The notes beneath the pieces were generated by a model. That model did not search any database. It saw only the letters and a list, made by a program, of their open reading frames with translations, and was not told the origin of the DNA. Below, piece by piece: positions 14,940 to 23,006 of a DNA stretch of 64,000 bases (position 1 is its first letter; each line of letters starts with the position of its first letter). Source of the DNA: Dactylosporangium sp. AC04546. GTDB lineage: Bacteria > Actinomycetota > Actinomycetes > Mycobacteriales > Micromonosporaceae. The translations under genes and the position numbers were made by a program. Where the stretch lies: NCBI RefSeq assembly GCF_022095675.1, contig NZ_JAHYSG010000005.1:124001-188000 (forward strand), given 5' to 3'.

Positions 14940-16325
14940 ATGACAAAGCTGCTTCTCGCCGGCGGTATCGTCGTCACCTGCGCCGACCGGCACGAGGTCC
15001 TCTGGCCCGGCGACGTGCTCATCCGCGACGGCCGGATCGTCGCGATCGGCCGTGACCTCGAGGTCACCGACGCCGAGCGGGTCGACGTCAGCGGCCGCAT
15101 CGTGATGCCCGGCCTGGTGGACACCCACCGGCACACCTGGCAGTCCGTCGTGCGCAACATCGCCTCGGACTGGACCCTCGACCAGTACCTCGTCGGCCTG
15201 CACATGGGCCTCAGCCGCTACTTCCGGCCCGAGGACACCTACGCCGGCAACCTCATCGGTGCGCTGGAAGCGCTCGACGCCGGCATCACCACGCTGCTCG
15301 ACTGGTCGCACAACCTGTTCACGCCCGTGCACACCGACGCCGCCATCGACGCGCTGGAGGAGGCCGGCCTCCGGGCGGTGTTCGCCCACGGCGGCGGCGC
15401 CCAGCAGTGGGGCGGCGTGATGCCCTCACCGGTGCCGCATCCGCAGGACGACGCGCGCCGGCTGCGCGCCGGACGCTTCGCCGCCAACGACGGCCTGGTC
15501 ACCATGGGCCTGGCGCTGCGCGGCCCGCAGTTCTGCACCATGGAGGTCACCACCCAGGACTTCCTGCTCGCCCGGGAGCTCGACCTGCGGGTCTCGGTGC
15601 ACGTCGGCGACGGGCACTGGGGCAAGACCAGGCCGATCCACCAGCTGGACGCGGCCGGCCTGCTCGCACCCACCACGACGTACGTGCACTGCAACACCAT
15701 CGCCGAGGACGAGCTGAAGCTGATCGCCGACAGCGGCGGCAGCGCCTCGATCGCCCCGGACGTCGAGATGCAGATGGGCCACGGCTGGCCGGCGACCGGC
15801 CGGCTCCTGGCGCTGGGCATCAACCCGTCGCTGTCGGTCGACGTGTGCAGCTCCATCGGCGGCGACATGTTCACCACCATGCGCACCACATTGGCCGTGC
15901 AGCGGGCCACCGACAACAGCGCCGCGGTCGAGGCCGGCGAGGCGCCCGAGCGGGTGAAGCTCTCCTGCGAGGACGTCCTGCGGTTCGCCACCATCGAGGG
16001 CGCCCGCGCCAACGGTCTGGGCCACCTCACCGGCTCGCTGGAGGTCGGCAAAGCCGCCGACATCGTCATCCTCTCCAACGACACACTCGCCACCACACCG
16101 ATCAACAACCCGTTCGGCACCATCGTCTACAGCGCCCACCCCGGGCTGGTCCGCGACGTGCTCGTCGACGGGCGGTTCGTCAAGCGCGACGGCCGGCTCG
16201 TCGGCGTCGACATGCCCCGGCTCCGCGCGCTCGCCGAGGCGTCCCGCGACCACGTCATCGGCTCCCTCGAAGGCGCCGCGATCGGCGGTCGCTGGCAGCC
16301 CGAGCCGAAGCTGAACCTGGCGTGA
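14940..16325 (+). CDS. Metal-dependent amidohydrolase (AtzA/8-oxoguanine deaminase-like), copy 2
   Basis: This 461-residue protein begins MTKLLLAGGIVVTCADRHEV, with GGAGG at 14925-14929 as SD. The metal motif PGLVDTHRHTWQ is at about residues 56-67, followed by FTPVHTDAAIDALEEAGLRA, LRVSVHVGDGHWGKTRP, TYVHCNTIAEDELK, APDVEMQMGHGWP and SVDVCSSIGGDMFTTM, then GSLEVGKAADIVIL. It shares the DTHRHTWQ core and the EMQMG motif with copy 1. It begins a run of co-directional genes (permease, binding protein, ATPase-permease, bicupin, dehydrogenase, copy 3, M24), with a GTGA overlap to the permease, so hydrolysis and uptake of the same compound are probably linked. Confidence 0.93.
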   Translation: MTKLLLAGGIVVTCADRHEVLWPGDVLIRDGRIVAIGRDLEVTDAERVDVSGRIVMPGLVDTHRHTWQSVVRNIASDWTLDQYLVGLHMGLSRYFRPEDTYAGNLIGALEALDAGITTLLDWSHNLFTPVHTDAAIDALEEAGLRAVFAHGGGAQQWGGVMPSPVPHPQDDARRLRAGRFAANDGLVTMGLALRGPQFCTMEVTTQDFLLARELDLRVSVHVGDGHWGKTRPIHQLDAAGLLAPTTTYVHCNTIAEDELKLIADSGGSASIAPDVEMQMGHGWPATGRLLALGINPSLSVDVCSSIGGDMFTTMRTTLAVQRATDNSAAVEAGEAPERVKLSCEDVLRFATIEGARANGLGHLTGSLEVGKAADIVILSNDTLATTPINNPFGTIVYSAHPGLVRDVLVDGRFVKRDGRLVGVDMPRLRALAEASRDHVIGSLEGAAIGGRWQPEPKLNLA

Positions 16326-17356
16326 GCGTGCTCGGACTGACCCGCCCCGACGCCGCACCGGACACGCCCGTCGTCCGCCCGACCGACCCGGTCGGCTACC
16401 GCCTGCTCGGCTGGCCCACCAGCCGGGCGGTCGCGGCCGTCGCCGTGCTGTTCGCGTTGAGCGCCATGCTGTCCAGCGGCAGCGTCGGGCGCACCGCCCT
16501 GCTGGCGATGTTGCCGTTCGCGGCGCTCACCGCGATCGTCGCCGCCGGGCAGACCCTCGTCGTCCAGCAGGCCGGGCTCGACCTGTCGGTCGCCGGCGGC
16601 ATCTCGCTCGGGGCGCTGATCGTGGCGAAGTACGGCGGCCCGAACCACCTCGGGCTCGCCCTCGCGGTCACCGCGGCGCTGGCCGCCGCGCTGTTCGCCG
16701 GGCTGGTCAGCGGCCTGGTCATCACGTACTTCGGGCTACCGCCGCTGGTGGTCACGATCGCCGTGAACGCGCTGCTGATCGGCCTGGTGCAGTACCTGTC
16801 CGGCGGGTACAGCGCGCAGGCGCCGGCGGCACTCACCGACTTCGCGGTCGGCCGGACCGCGGGAGTGCCCAACCTCGTCCTGGTCGCCGTCGCCGTGATC
16901 GCGCTGGCACAGCTGGCGCTGAAAGCCACCGTGGTGGGCCGGCGCTTCGAGCTCGTCGGCGCCAACCGGCGTGCCGCGCACGCCGCCGGCATCAGCACCC
17001 GCCGATACACGGTGTCGGCGTACGCGCTGTCCGCCGTGCTCGCCGGCGGCACCGGCATCCTGCTCGCCGGATTCCTGCGCACCACCACGCTTTCGGCCGG
17101 CGACGCCTACCTGCTGCCGTCGGTGGCCGCGGTCGTGCTCGGCGGGACCGCCCTGAGCGGCGGCCGCGGCAGCCTGACCGGCACCGCGCTCGGCGCGCTG
17201 TTCCTCGGCCAGCTCAACCAGCTCGTCCAGACCTACACCCAGACCACCGCCGTGCAGAACATCGTGCAGGCCGTGATCATCGGGGTCGGGATCGTGGTGC
17301 AGCTCAACCTTGCCTCCAGGCTGCGGCGACGGGCGATCCGTCGCAACCCGACCTGA
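16322..17356 (+). CDS. ABC importer permease, RbsC/CUT2-nucleoside type (BPD_transp_2)
   Basis: The 344-residue membrane protein starts at GTG 16322, overlapping the amidohydrolase stop (GTGA). After a cytosolic N-terminus it has eight to ten hydrophobic segments. The family block is VAAGQTLVVQQAGLDLSVAG, with GGISLGALIV after it, then LVSGLVITYFGLPPLVVTIA, GRRFELVGANRRAAHAAGIS (the coupling-helix loop that docks the ATPase) and AVVLGGTALSGGRGSLTGTA. Such permeases import ribose, other sugars, autoinducer-2 or nucleosides. It probably pairs with the permease half of the fusion at 18658. Confidence 0.92.
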   Translation: MSVLGLTRPDAAPDTPVVRPTDPVGYRLLGWPTSRAVAAVAVLFALSAMLSSGSVGRTALLAMLPFAALTAIVAAGQTLVVQQAGLDLSVAGGISLGALIVAKYGGPNHLGLALAVTAALAAALFAGLVSGLVITYFGLPPLVVTIAVNALLIGLVQYLSGGYSAQAPAALTDFAVGRTAGVPNLVLVAVAVIALAQLALKATVVGRRFELVGANRRAAHAAGISTRRYTVSAYALSAVLAGGTGILLAGFLRTTTLSAGDAYLLPSVAAVVLGGTALSGGRGSLTGTALGALFLGQLNQLVQTYTQTTAVQNIVQAVIIGVGIVVQLNLASRLRRRAIRRNPT

Positions 17357-17455
17357 CCTGACCTCCCGGCAACACCCCGGTACCACCCGGCGCACGGAAC
17401 GGCACCCGCCGTCCCGCCGGTCAACCATGCCCGCAAACACCCCCTTGGAGTCTCC

Positions 17456-18634
17456 ATGTCGCCACGTCGACGCCGCTCCACCGGCGCCACGTTAGCCCTG
17501 GCCACGGCCGTTGCCATCGCGCTCGCCGGTTGCTCCACCACCAACAAGACCGGCCCGGCCGCCGGCAGCGATCCGAGCACCGCCGCGCAGGTCGCCGTCG
17601 GCAACGCCGGACCCGTCTCGGCCATGGTCGCGATGGACACGGTCTGCGGTACCAAACCGATCAAGGTCGGCCTCGTCGACGGCCTGGGCACCAACTCGTG
17701 GTCCAAGATCGTCCGTGCCGAGGTCGAGGACGAGGCCAAGAAGTGCCCGGCCGTCAGCAGCGTCGACTACGTCGCCGGCCGCGGTGACCTGCAGGCCACC
17801 CTGGCCGGCATCACCAGCCTCACCAGCAAGGGCGTCAACGTGCTGCTGGTGATCGCGGACGCCGGCCCCGGCGCCTCGCACCTGTCGGCGTTGCGGGCGG
17901 CGGCCAAGGCCGGTGTCATCGTCATCCCGATCGCCGCCGACCCGACCGGCAAGGCCGGGTCGGACTACTTCGACTACGTCGACTGGGACACCGGGTACTC
18001 CGGCGAGGTGTGGGCCAGATGGATGGTGGCCCGGCTGGGCCCGAAGGGCGGCAACATCGTGCTCCTCGGCGGGCCCGCCGGCAACGCGGTCTCCACCGCC
18101 GAGCTCGCCGGCATCAAGAAGGTCCTCGCCGGCGCCCCGCAGGTGAAGCTGCTGACCGAAGACCCGGTGACCACGAACTGGGACCCCGCGATGGAACAGC
18201 AGGCGATGAGCGGCCTGCTCGCCAAGTACCCGCAGATCGACGGCATCATCAGCGACTACGGTGCGGCGGCCACCGGGGCGATCCGCGCCTTCCAGAACGC
18301 CGGCCGGCCGCTGGTGCCGATCGCGACCACCGACGACAACGAGCTCAGCTGCGGGTTCGACGCGCTGAAGGCCAAGAACAGCGGCTACGAGCTGGCGACG
18401 GTGTCGTCGCGGACCTGGATCGGCCGGGTCGGGCTGCGCAAGGGTGTCGCGGTGGCCAACGGCAAGGCCAACGCCGAACCGTCGCTGCTGCAACTGGACC
18501 TCTACGAGGACTCGACCGGCGGTAGCCAGGGCGCCATCACGCCGTCCAAGGCGTGCAAGTCCAGCCTGCCCAACGACGCCCCGCCGTCCTCGCAGCTGAC
18601 CACCGCGCAGCTCGGCGCGCTGTTCACCGGCTGA
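17456..18634 (+). CDS. ABC importer substrate-binding lipoprotein (periplasmic-binding type I, sugar/purine-like)
   Basis: This 392-residue lipoprotein has lipobox IALAGCSTT, with the modified Cys at about residue 25, and an SD GGAG about 7 bases before the ATG. The binding fold appears as KPIKVGLVDGLGTNSWSKIV, then ADLQATLAGI-type two-domain alternation (GVNVLLVIADAGPGASHLSA), IVLLGGPAGNAVSTAELAGI, and PQIDGIISDYGAAATGAIRA. It belongs to the type-I fold that delivers ribose-like or other small polar ligands to CUT2 importers. In this island the ligand is probably the amidohydrolase substrate. Its stop is 24 bases before the start of the next gene. Confidence 0.9.
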   Translation: MSPRRRRSTGATLALATAVAIALAGCSTTNKTGPAAGSDPSTAAQVAVGNAGPVSAMVAMDTVCGTKPIKVGLVDGLGTNSWSKIVRAEVEDEAKKCPAVSSVDYVAGRGDLQATLAGITSLTSKGVNVLLVIADAGPGASHLSALRAAAKAGVIVIPIAADPTGKAGSDYFDYVDWDTGYSGEVWARWMVARLGPKGGNIVLLGGPAGNAVSTAELAGIKKVLAGAPQVKLLTEDPVTTNWDPAMEQQAMSGLLAKYPQIDGIISDYGAAATGAIRAFQNAGRPLVPIATTDDNELSCGFDALKAKNSGYELATVSSRTWIGRVGLRKGVAVANGKANAEPSLLQLDLYEDSTGGSQGAITPSKACKSSLPNDAPPSSQLTTAQLGALFTG

Positions 18635-18657
18635 TGAGCGCCGAGGAGGTGACGGCG

Positions 18658-21150
18658 ATGCGGGACGCCGCGCTCGCGCTGTCCGGGATCGTCAAGCAGT
18701 ATCCGGGTGTCCGGGCCCTCGACGGCGTGGATCTGACCGTCAGGCCAGGTCTCGTCCACGCCGTGCTCGGCGAGAACGGCGCCGGCAAGTCGACGCTTGT
18801 CGGCGTGGCGGCCGGCTCGGTCACCCCCGACGAGGGGCGGATCACCATCCTCGGCCGGGAGTACGCGGCGATGACCCCCGCCGTCGCCCGCGAACACGGC
18901 CTCGCCCTCGTGTACCAGACGCCGGCGCTGGCCGGCAGCCTGACCGTCGCCGAGTCGATGCTGGTGCTGCTGCCCGAGCAGGTGCGTCCCAAGGTCGGCG
19001 CGGCGTCCGCGTGGACCGACGCGCACCTGCGCGGACTCGGCCTCGACATCGACGCCGACCTGCAGATCAGCGACCTGACGGTGCGGGAGGCGCACCTGGT
19101 GGAGATCGCCGCGGCGCTCGCCACCGAGCCCCGGGTCCTGGTGCTCGACGAGCCGACCGAGGCCCTCGGGCCCGACGAGACGAACTGGCTGTTCGACCGG
19201 ATCCGGGCGCTGGTCGCCACCGGCACGGCCGTCGTGTACATCACCCACCGCATCCCCGAGATCCGGCAGATCGCGCAGACCATGACGGTGCTGCGCGACG
19301 GGCGGGTGGTCGGCGGCGGGCCGGTGGCCGACCACACCGACGAGCAGATCGTCGAGATGATCGTCGGTCGGTCGCTGGACACCACGTTCCCCGACAAGCC
19401 CGACCTGAGCGCCGCACCCGTCGTCCTCACCGTCGACGGGCTCAGCGGCGCCGGGTTCACCAGCGTCGACGCCCGGGTGTCGGCCGGCGAGATCGTCGGC
19501 TTCGCCGGCGTGGAAGGCAACGGGCAGCGCCAGGTGCTGCGGGCGCTGGCGGGGCTGGTCCGCGCCGACGGGCGGGTCACCGTCAAGGATCGGTCGGTCT
19601 CCCTGGCGGGCCCCGCGGCGGCGGCCCGGCACGGCATCGCGTTCCTGTCCGGGGAACGGCTGCAGGAGGCCGTGTTCGGCGACCTGACCGTCCGCGAGAA
19701 CGTCGACGCGCTCTCGTTGACCCGGGTGTCGCTGCTGCGCTCCGTGCTCATGCCCGGCAAGGAGCGGGCCCTGGTGTCACCCGCCGTCGCCGCGCTGCGG
19801 GTCAAGGCCGCGAGCCTGGAGACCCCCGTCGGCACCCTGTCCGGCGGCAACCAGCAGAAGGTACTGCTCGCCCGGGCCGGTATCGGCGACCCCGCCGTGC
19901 TGCTGGTGGAGGACCCGACCCAGGGCGTCGACGCCGGCGCCCGGCTGGAGATCTACCGGGTGCTGCGCGAACTGGCGGGACGCGGCACGGCGGTGATCGT
20001 GCTGTCGACCGACGCGGTCGAACTCGAAGGGCTCTGCGACCGGGTGCTCGTCTTCTCGCGCGGGCGCATCCAGGCCGAGCTCTCCGCCGCCACCCTCTCC
20101 GAACGCGACATCACCGGCGCGGCGGTACTCGCGACCGAGCGCACCGTGGCCGCACCCGCGGCCGGCGGCCGGCACCGCCGCCGGCGGCGGCTGCTCGGCG
20201 GCGAGACCCATGCGGCGCTGATGCTGCTGCTCACGATCCTCGTCGGCGGGGCGACCGCGGTGCACTCGCCGACCTTCCTCGGCATGCTGAACATCGGGCA
20301 GCTGCTGCTGGCGACCGCGTCGCTGGCCGTGGTCGGCCTCGGGCAGCTGATCGTCGTGATGACCGGCGGGATCGACCTGTCGGTCGGCTCGGTGGTCGCG
20401 CTGTCGGTGGTCACCGCCTCGTTCTTCGGCGCTGGTCCGCCCGCGCTGTTCGCCGTGGGCGTGCTCGCCGGGCTCGCCGCCGGAGCGCTGGTCGGCCTGG
20501 TCAACGGCGTGCTGGTCACCCGGGTCAACCTGCCACCGGTGGTGGCGACCCTGATCACCTCGATCGGCGTCGTCGGCGTGGCGCAGCTGCTGCGGCCGCT
20601 GCCGGGCGGGCAGGCCGGCGACACGCTGCTCGCCGCGCTCGGCACCACGGTCGCCGGCGTGCCGATGGTGTTCGTGATCGTGGTACTGATCGGGATCGCC
20701 GGGCACGTTCTGGTCCGCCGGGCACGGGCCGGCCGAGCGTTGCGGGCAACCGGCTCGGACCCGCTGTCCGCGTCCCGGATGGGCGTCGGGACGCTCCCGA
20801 CCAGGCTGCTGGCCTACCTGCTCGCCGGTGCGCTGGCGGCCGGCGGTGGCATCGCGCTCTACGCACAGACCGGCGTCGGTGACTCCTCGGTCGGCCAGGC
20901 CCTCACCCTGGCGTCGGTGACGGCCGTGGTACTGGGCGGCGCGAGCATCTTCGGCGGCTCCGGCTCGGCCCTGGCCACCCTGGCCACGGCGCTGTTCCTG
21001 CAGACCGTCACCAGTTCGCTGAGCTTCCTGTCGGTCAGCATCGCCTGGCAGTACTGGATCCAGGGCATCCTCGTCGTCGCCGCGGCCCTCGTGCCGCTGC
21101 TGCGCGGGCGGCGGAGGCGACGCGCCGTGGTGGCACTCACCACCGCGTAG
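18658..21150 (+). CDS. ABC importer fusion: tandem ATPase (RbsA/MglA-like) joined to a permease (RbsC-like)
   Basis: The start at ATG 18658 is set by AGGAGGTGA at 18644-18652; ATG 18634, which overlaps the previous stop, has no SD. The 830-residue product carries two ATPase cassettes (about 1-500): Walker A GENGAGKST, Walker B VLVLDEPTEAL, and in the second cassette LSGGNQQKV with VLLVEDPTQGVDAGARLEI. The first signature is degenerate (DLTVREAHLVEIAAAL) and the second Walker A is GVEGNGQRQ, both usual in this family. A permease follows from about residue 520 (GQLIVVMTGGIDLSVGSVVA; AVVLGGASIFGGSGSALATL). RbsA and RbsC are normally separate, so the fusion is uncommon. Confidence 0.93.
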   Translation: MRDAALALSGIVKQYPGVRALDGVDLTVRPGLVHAVLGENGAGKSTLVGVAAGSVTPDEGRITILGREYAAMTPAVAREHGLALVYQTPALAGSLTVAESMLVLLPEQVRPKVGAASAWTDAHLRGLGLDIDADLQISDLTVREAHLVEIAAALATEPRVLVLDEPTEALGPDETNWLFDRIRALVATGTAVVYITHRIPEIRQIAQTMTVLRDGRVVGGGPVADHTDEQIVEMIVGRSLDTTFPDKPDLSAAPVVLTVDGLSGAGFTSVDARVSAGEIVGFAGVEGNGQRQVLRALAGLVRADGRVTVKDRSVSLAGPAAAARHGIAFLSGERLQEAVFGDLTVRENVDALSLTRVSLLRSVLMPGKERALVSPAVAALRVKAASLETPVGTLSGGNQQKVLLARAGIGDPAVLLVEDPTQGVDAGARLEIYRVLRELAGRGTAVIVLSTDAVELEGLCDRVLVFSRGRIQAELSAATLSERDITGAAVLATERTVAAPAAGGRHRRRRRLLGGETHAALMLLLTILVGGATAVHSPTFLGMLNIGQLLLATASLAVVGLGQLIVVMTGGIDLSVGSVVALSVVTASFFGAGPPALFAVGVLAGLAAGALVGLVNGVLVTRVNLPPVVATLITSIGVVGVAQLLRPLPGGQAGDTLLAALGTTVAGVPMVFVIVVLIGIAGHVLVRRARAGRALRATGSDPLSASRMGVGTLPTRLLAYLLAGALAAGGGIALYAQTGVGDSSVGQALTLASVTAVVLGGASIFGGSGSALATLATALFLQTVTSSLSFLSVSIAWQYWIQGILVVAAALVPLLRGRRRRRAVVALTTA

Positions 21151-21180
21151 CGAGCCCACTCCCTCAAGGAAAGGCACACC

Positions 21181-22122
21181 ATGTATCACGTCTCCCGGAT
21201 CGATGACGCCCAGGCCGTGCTGCCGGACGACTACCGCGGGCACAGCACCGGCTTCCGCCGGCAGGATCTCATCGGCCGCGAGTACGGCTCGCACCACATG
21301 ACGATGAGCGCCGCCACGCTCGATCCCGGCGGCCGCATCGACGCGGCGGTGCACTCCTACGAGAAGAGCCTGTGGATGCTCGGCGGCGAACTGACCCTGA
21401 CCATGCTGGGCCAGACACTCACGTTGCGCCGCAACGACTGCGCGGTGGTACCGGTCGCGGTGGCGCACCAGCTCGTCGCCGGCAGCGCCGGTGCCCGATG
21501 GCTGGAGATGTCGGCGCCGGTGCGACTGCTGCTGGACAACCGCCGCCGGGACACCTTCTTCCTGCCCGGCGACCTCGCCGGAGGACAGGCCGAGACGGTG
21601 GACCTGCGCGACCCGCGCAACCGCAACTTCTTCCGGTTCGACGAGGGCTCGATGGACCTGCGACGGCTGGCCCGCGGCAGCGACCCCACGGCGCCGGAGG
21701 TGTCGGCGAGCATGGCGACCGCGATGCTCGCGTACAGCGGCATCGGCATCCGGATGCTCGCCGACCAGCGGATCAGCGCCCAGCTGCACACCATGTTCAT
21801 GGTCGAGTACCAGCCGACCGCGGCGGCGCATCCGCACGACCACCCGTTCGAAGAGGCCTACATCTTCACCGAGGGTGAGACCGAGGCGGTCGTCGAGGGC
21901 CGGCAGTTCGTCATGCGCCCCGGCGACGTGCTGTGGACCGGATCCGGCTGCGAGCACGCGTTCTACAACCGCACCGACGGCAAGACCCAGTGGATCGAGA
22001 CGCAGGCGCCGCAGCCGCCGGCCCAGCACTCGTACCGGTTCAGCCGCGACTGGGAGTACCTCGGCGACCGGCTGTGCGCCGGCACCCGGGTCGAGCCGGC
22101 GAAGGTGTCCGGCGATGCGTGA
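21181..22122 (+). CDS. Bicupin protein (ureidoglycine aminohydrolase-like fold)
   Basis: This 313-residue protein starts MYHVSRIDDAQAVLPDDYRG, with AAGGAAAGG before it. Two cupin domains are visible. The first is at about 50-120 (AAVHSYEKSLWMLGGELTL, LRRNDCAVVPVAVAHQLVAG) and lacks the full His set. The second is at about 205-285 (AAAHPHDHPFEEAYIFTEGE, VMRPGDVLWTGSGCEHAFYN) with His-x-His-x-His, Glu and a later His as metal ligands. Length and two-domain layout resemble (S)-ureidoglycine aminohydrolase, which would suit a ureide or purine route, but bicupins are diverse and this is only a suggestion. It overlaps the next gene by 8 bases. Confidence 0.85.
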   Translation: MYHVSRIDDAQAVLPDDYRGHSTGFRRQDLIGREYGSHHMTMSAATLDPGGRIDAAVHSYEKSLWMLGGELTLTMLGQTLTLRRNDCAVVPVAVAHQLVAGSAGARWLEMSAPVRLLLDNRRRDTFFLPGDLAGGQAETVDLRDPRNRNFFRFDEGSMDLRRLARGSDPTAPEVSASMATAMLAYSGIGIRMLADQRISAQLHTMFMVEYQPTAAAHPHDHPFEEAYIFTEGETEAVVEGRQFVMRPGDVLWTGSGCEHAFYNRTDGKTQWIETQAPQPPAQHSYRFSRDWEYLGDRLCAGTRVEPAKVSGDA

Positions 22123-22996
22123 GCCGGTCGGCCTGCTCGGCACCGGTCGGATGGGCTCCGCGATCGGGCGCCGCCTGCTCGCCGCCGGCGCGCCGCTGCG
22201 GGTGTGGAACCGCACGCCGGACAAGGTCGTGCCGCTCGTCGCGGGTGGCGCGGTGGCCGCCGGGTCACTCGCCGGCCTGGCCGCCTGCCCGGTCGTGTTC
22301 GTGATGGTCTCCACCTCCGAGGACCTGCTGGCCGTGCTGGACGGTCCGGACGGCCTGCTGTCATGCCCGGCCGGGCTGCGGGTGGTGGTCGACTGCTCGA
22401 CCGTGTCGGAGGCCGCGTCGGCGCAGGCGCGTGCGCTCGCCGCCGCGGCCGGTGTGGGGTTCGTGGCCGCGCCGGTCAGCGGCAACCCTTCCGTGGTGGA
22501 CGCCGGTGCGGCGTGTTTCGTCGCGTCCGGCCCGCGGGAGCAGTTCGCGCTTGCCGAGCCGCTCCTGCGCGGCATCGGCAAGACCGCCGTGTGGGTCGGC
22601 GACGGCGAGCAGAGCCGGCTGGTGAAGCTCTGCCACAACCTGTACCTCGGCGTGATGGTGCAGGCGCTCGCCGAGGTGACGGCGCTGGCCGAGAAGAGCG
22701 GCGCGGACCGCGAGGCGTTCCTGCGGTTCCTGGGCGAGACCGTGGTCGGCTCCGAATGGGTTCGCCGCCGGACACCGGCGCTCGCCGCCGAGGACTGGAC
22801 GCCCACGTTCACGACCACGTTGCTGCGCAAGGACTTCGACCTCGGGCTGGGCGCCGCGCGGGATCACGAGGTCCCGATGGCCCTCGCCGGCCTGACACAC
22901 CAGCTGATCCAGGCCGCGGTCGGCCGCGGGCTGGGGGACCTGGACCTGCTCGCGCTCTACGCGATGCAGGCCGAGTCGGCGGGACTGACCCGATGA
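22115..22996 (+). CDS. NAD(P)-dependent beta-hydroxyacid dehydrogenase (3-hydroxyisobutyrate dehydrogenase family)
   Basis: This 293-residue protein starts MREPVGLLGTGRMGSAIGRR (Rossmann motif GxGxMG). It continues with VVFVMVSTSEDLLAVLDG, VVVDCSTVSEA, the substrate-site motif FVAAPVSGNPSVVDAGAACF (usual form DAPVSGG), and SRLVKLCHNLYLGVMVQALA with the catalytic Lys at about residue 170 in the K-x2-x-N context. These enzymes oxidise 3-hydroxyacids or reduce the semialdehydes with NAD(P). It is translationally coupled to the bicupin and lies 10 bases upstream of the third amidohydrolase, consistent with consecutive steps. Confidence 0.92.
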   Translation: MREPVGLLGTGRMGSAIGRRLLAAGAPLRVWNRTPDKVVPLVAGGAVAAGSLAGLAACPVVFVMVSTSEDLLAVLDGPDGLLSCPAGLRVVVDCSTVSEAASAQARALAAAAGVGFVAAPVSGNPSVVDAGAACFVASGPREQFALAEPLLRGIGKTAVWVGDGEQSRLVKLCHNLYLGVMVQALAEVTALAEKSGADREAFLRFLGETVVGSEWVRRRTPALAAEDWTPTFTTTLLRKDFDLGLGAARDHEVPMALAGLTHQLIQAAVGRGLGDLDLLALYAMQAESAGLTR

Positions 22997-23006
22997 GGAG
23001 GTACCG

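Noticed and set aside
21181..22122. Firm call of ureidoglycine aminohydrolase (allE) for the bicupin
   Set aside because: Length and fold agree, but no allantoin genes are adjacent and the bicupin family is diverse.
19777..22830. Very long minus-strand open frame opposite the ABC fusion and bicupin genes
   Set aside because: It has Arg/Gly/His-rich low-complexity translation typical of the antisense frame of GC-rich genes. The plus strand carries clear Walker, permease and cupin motifs.
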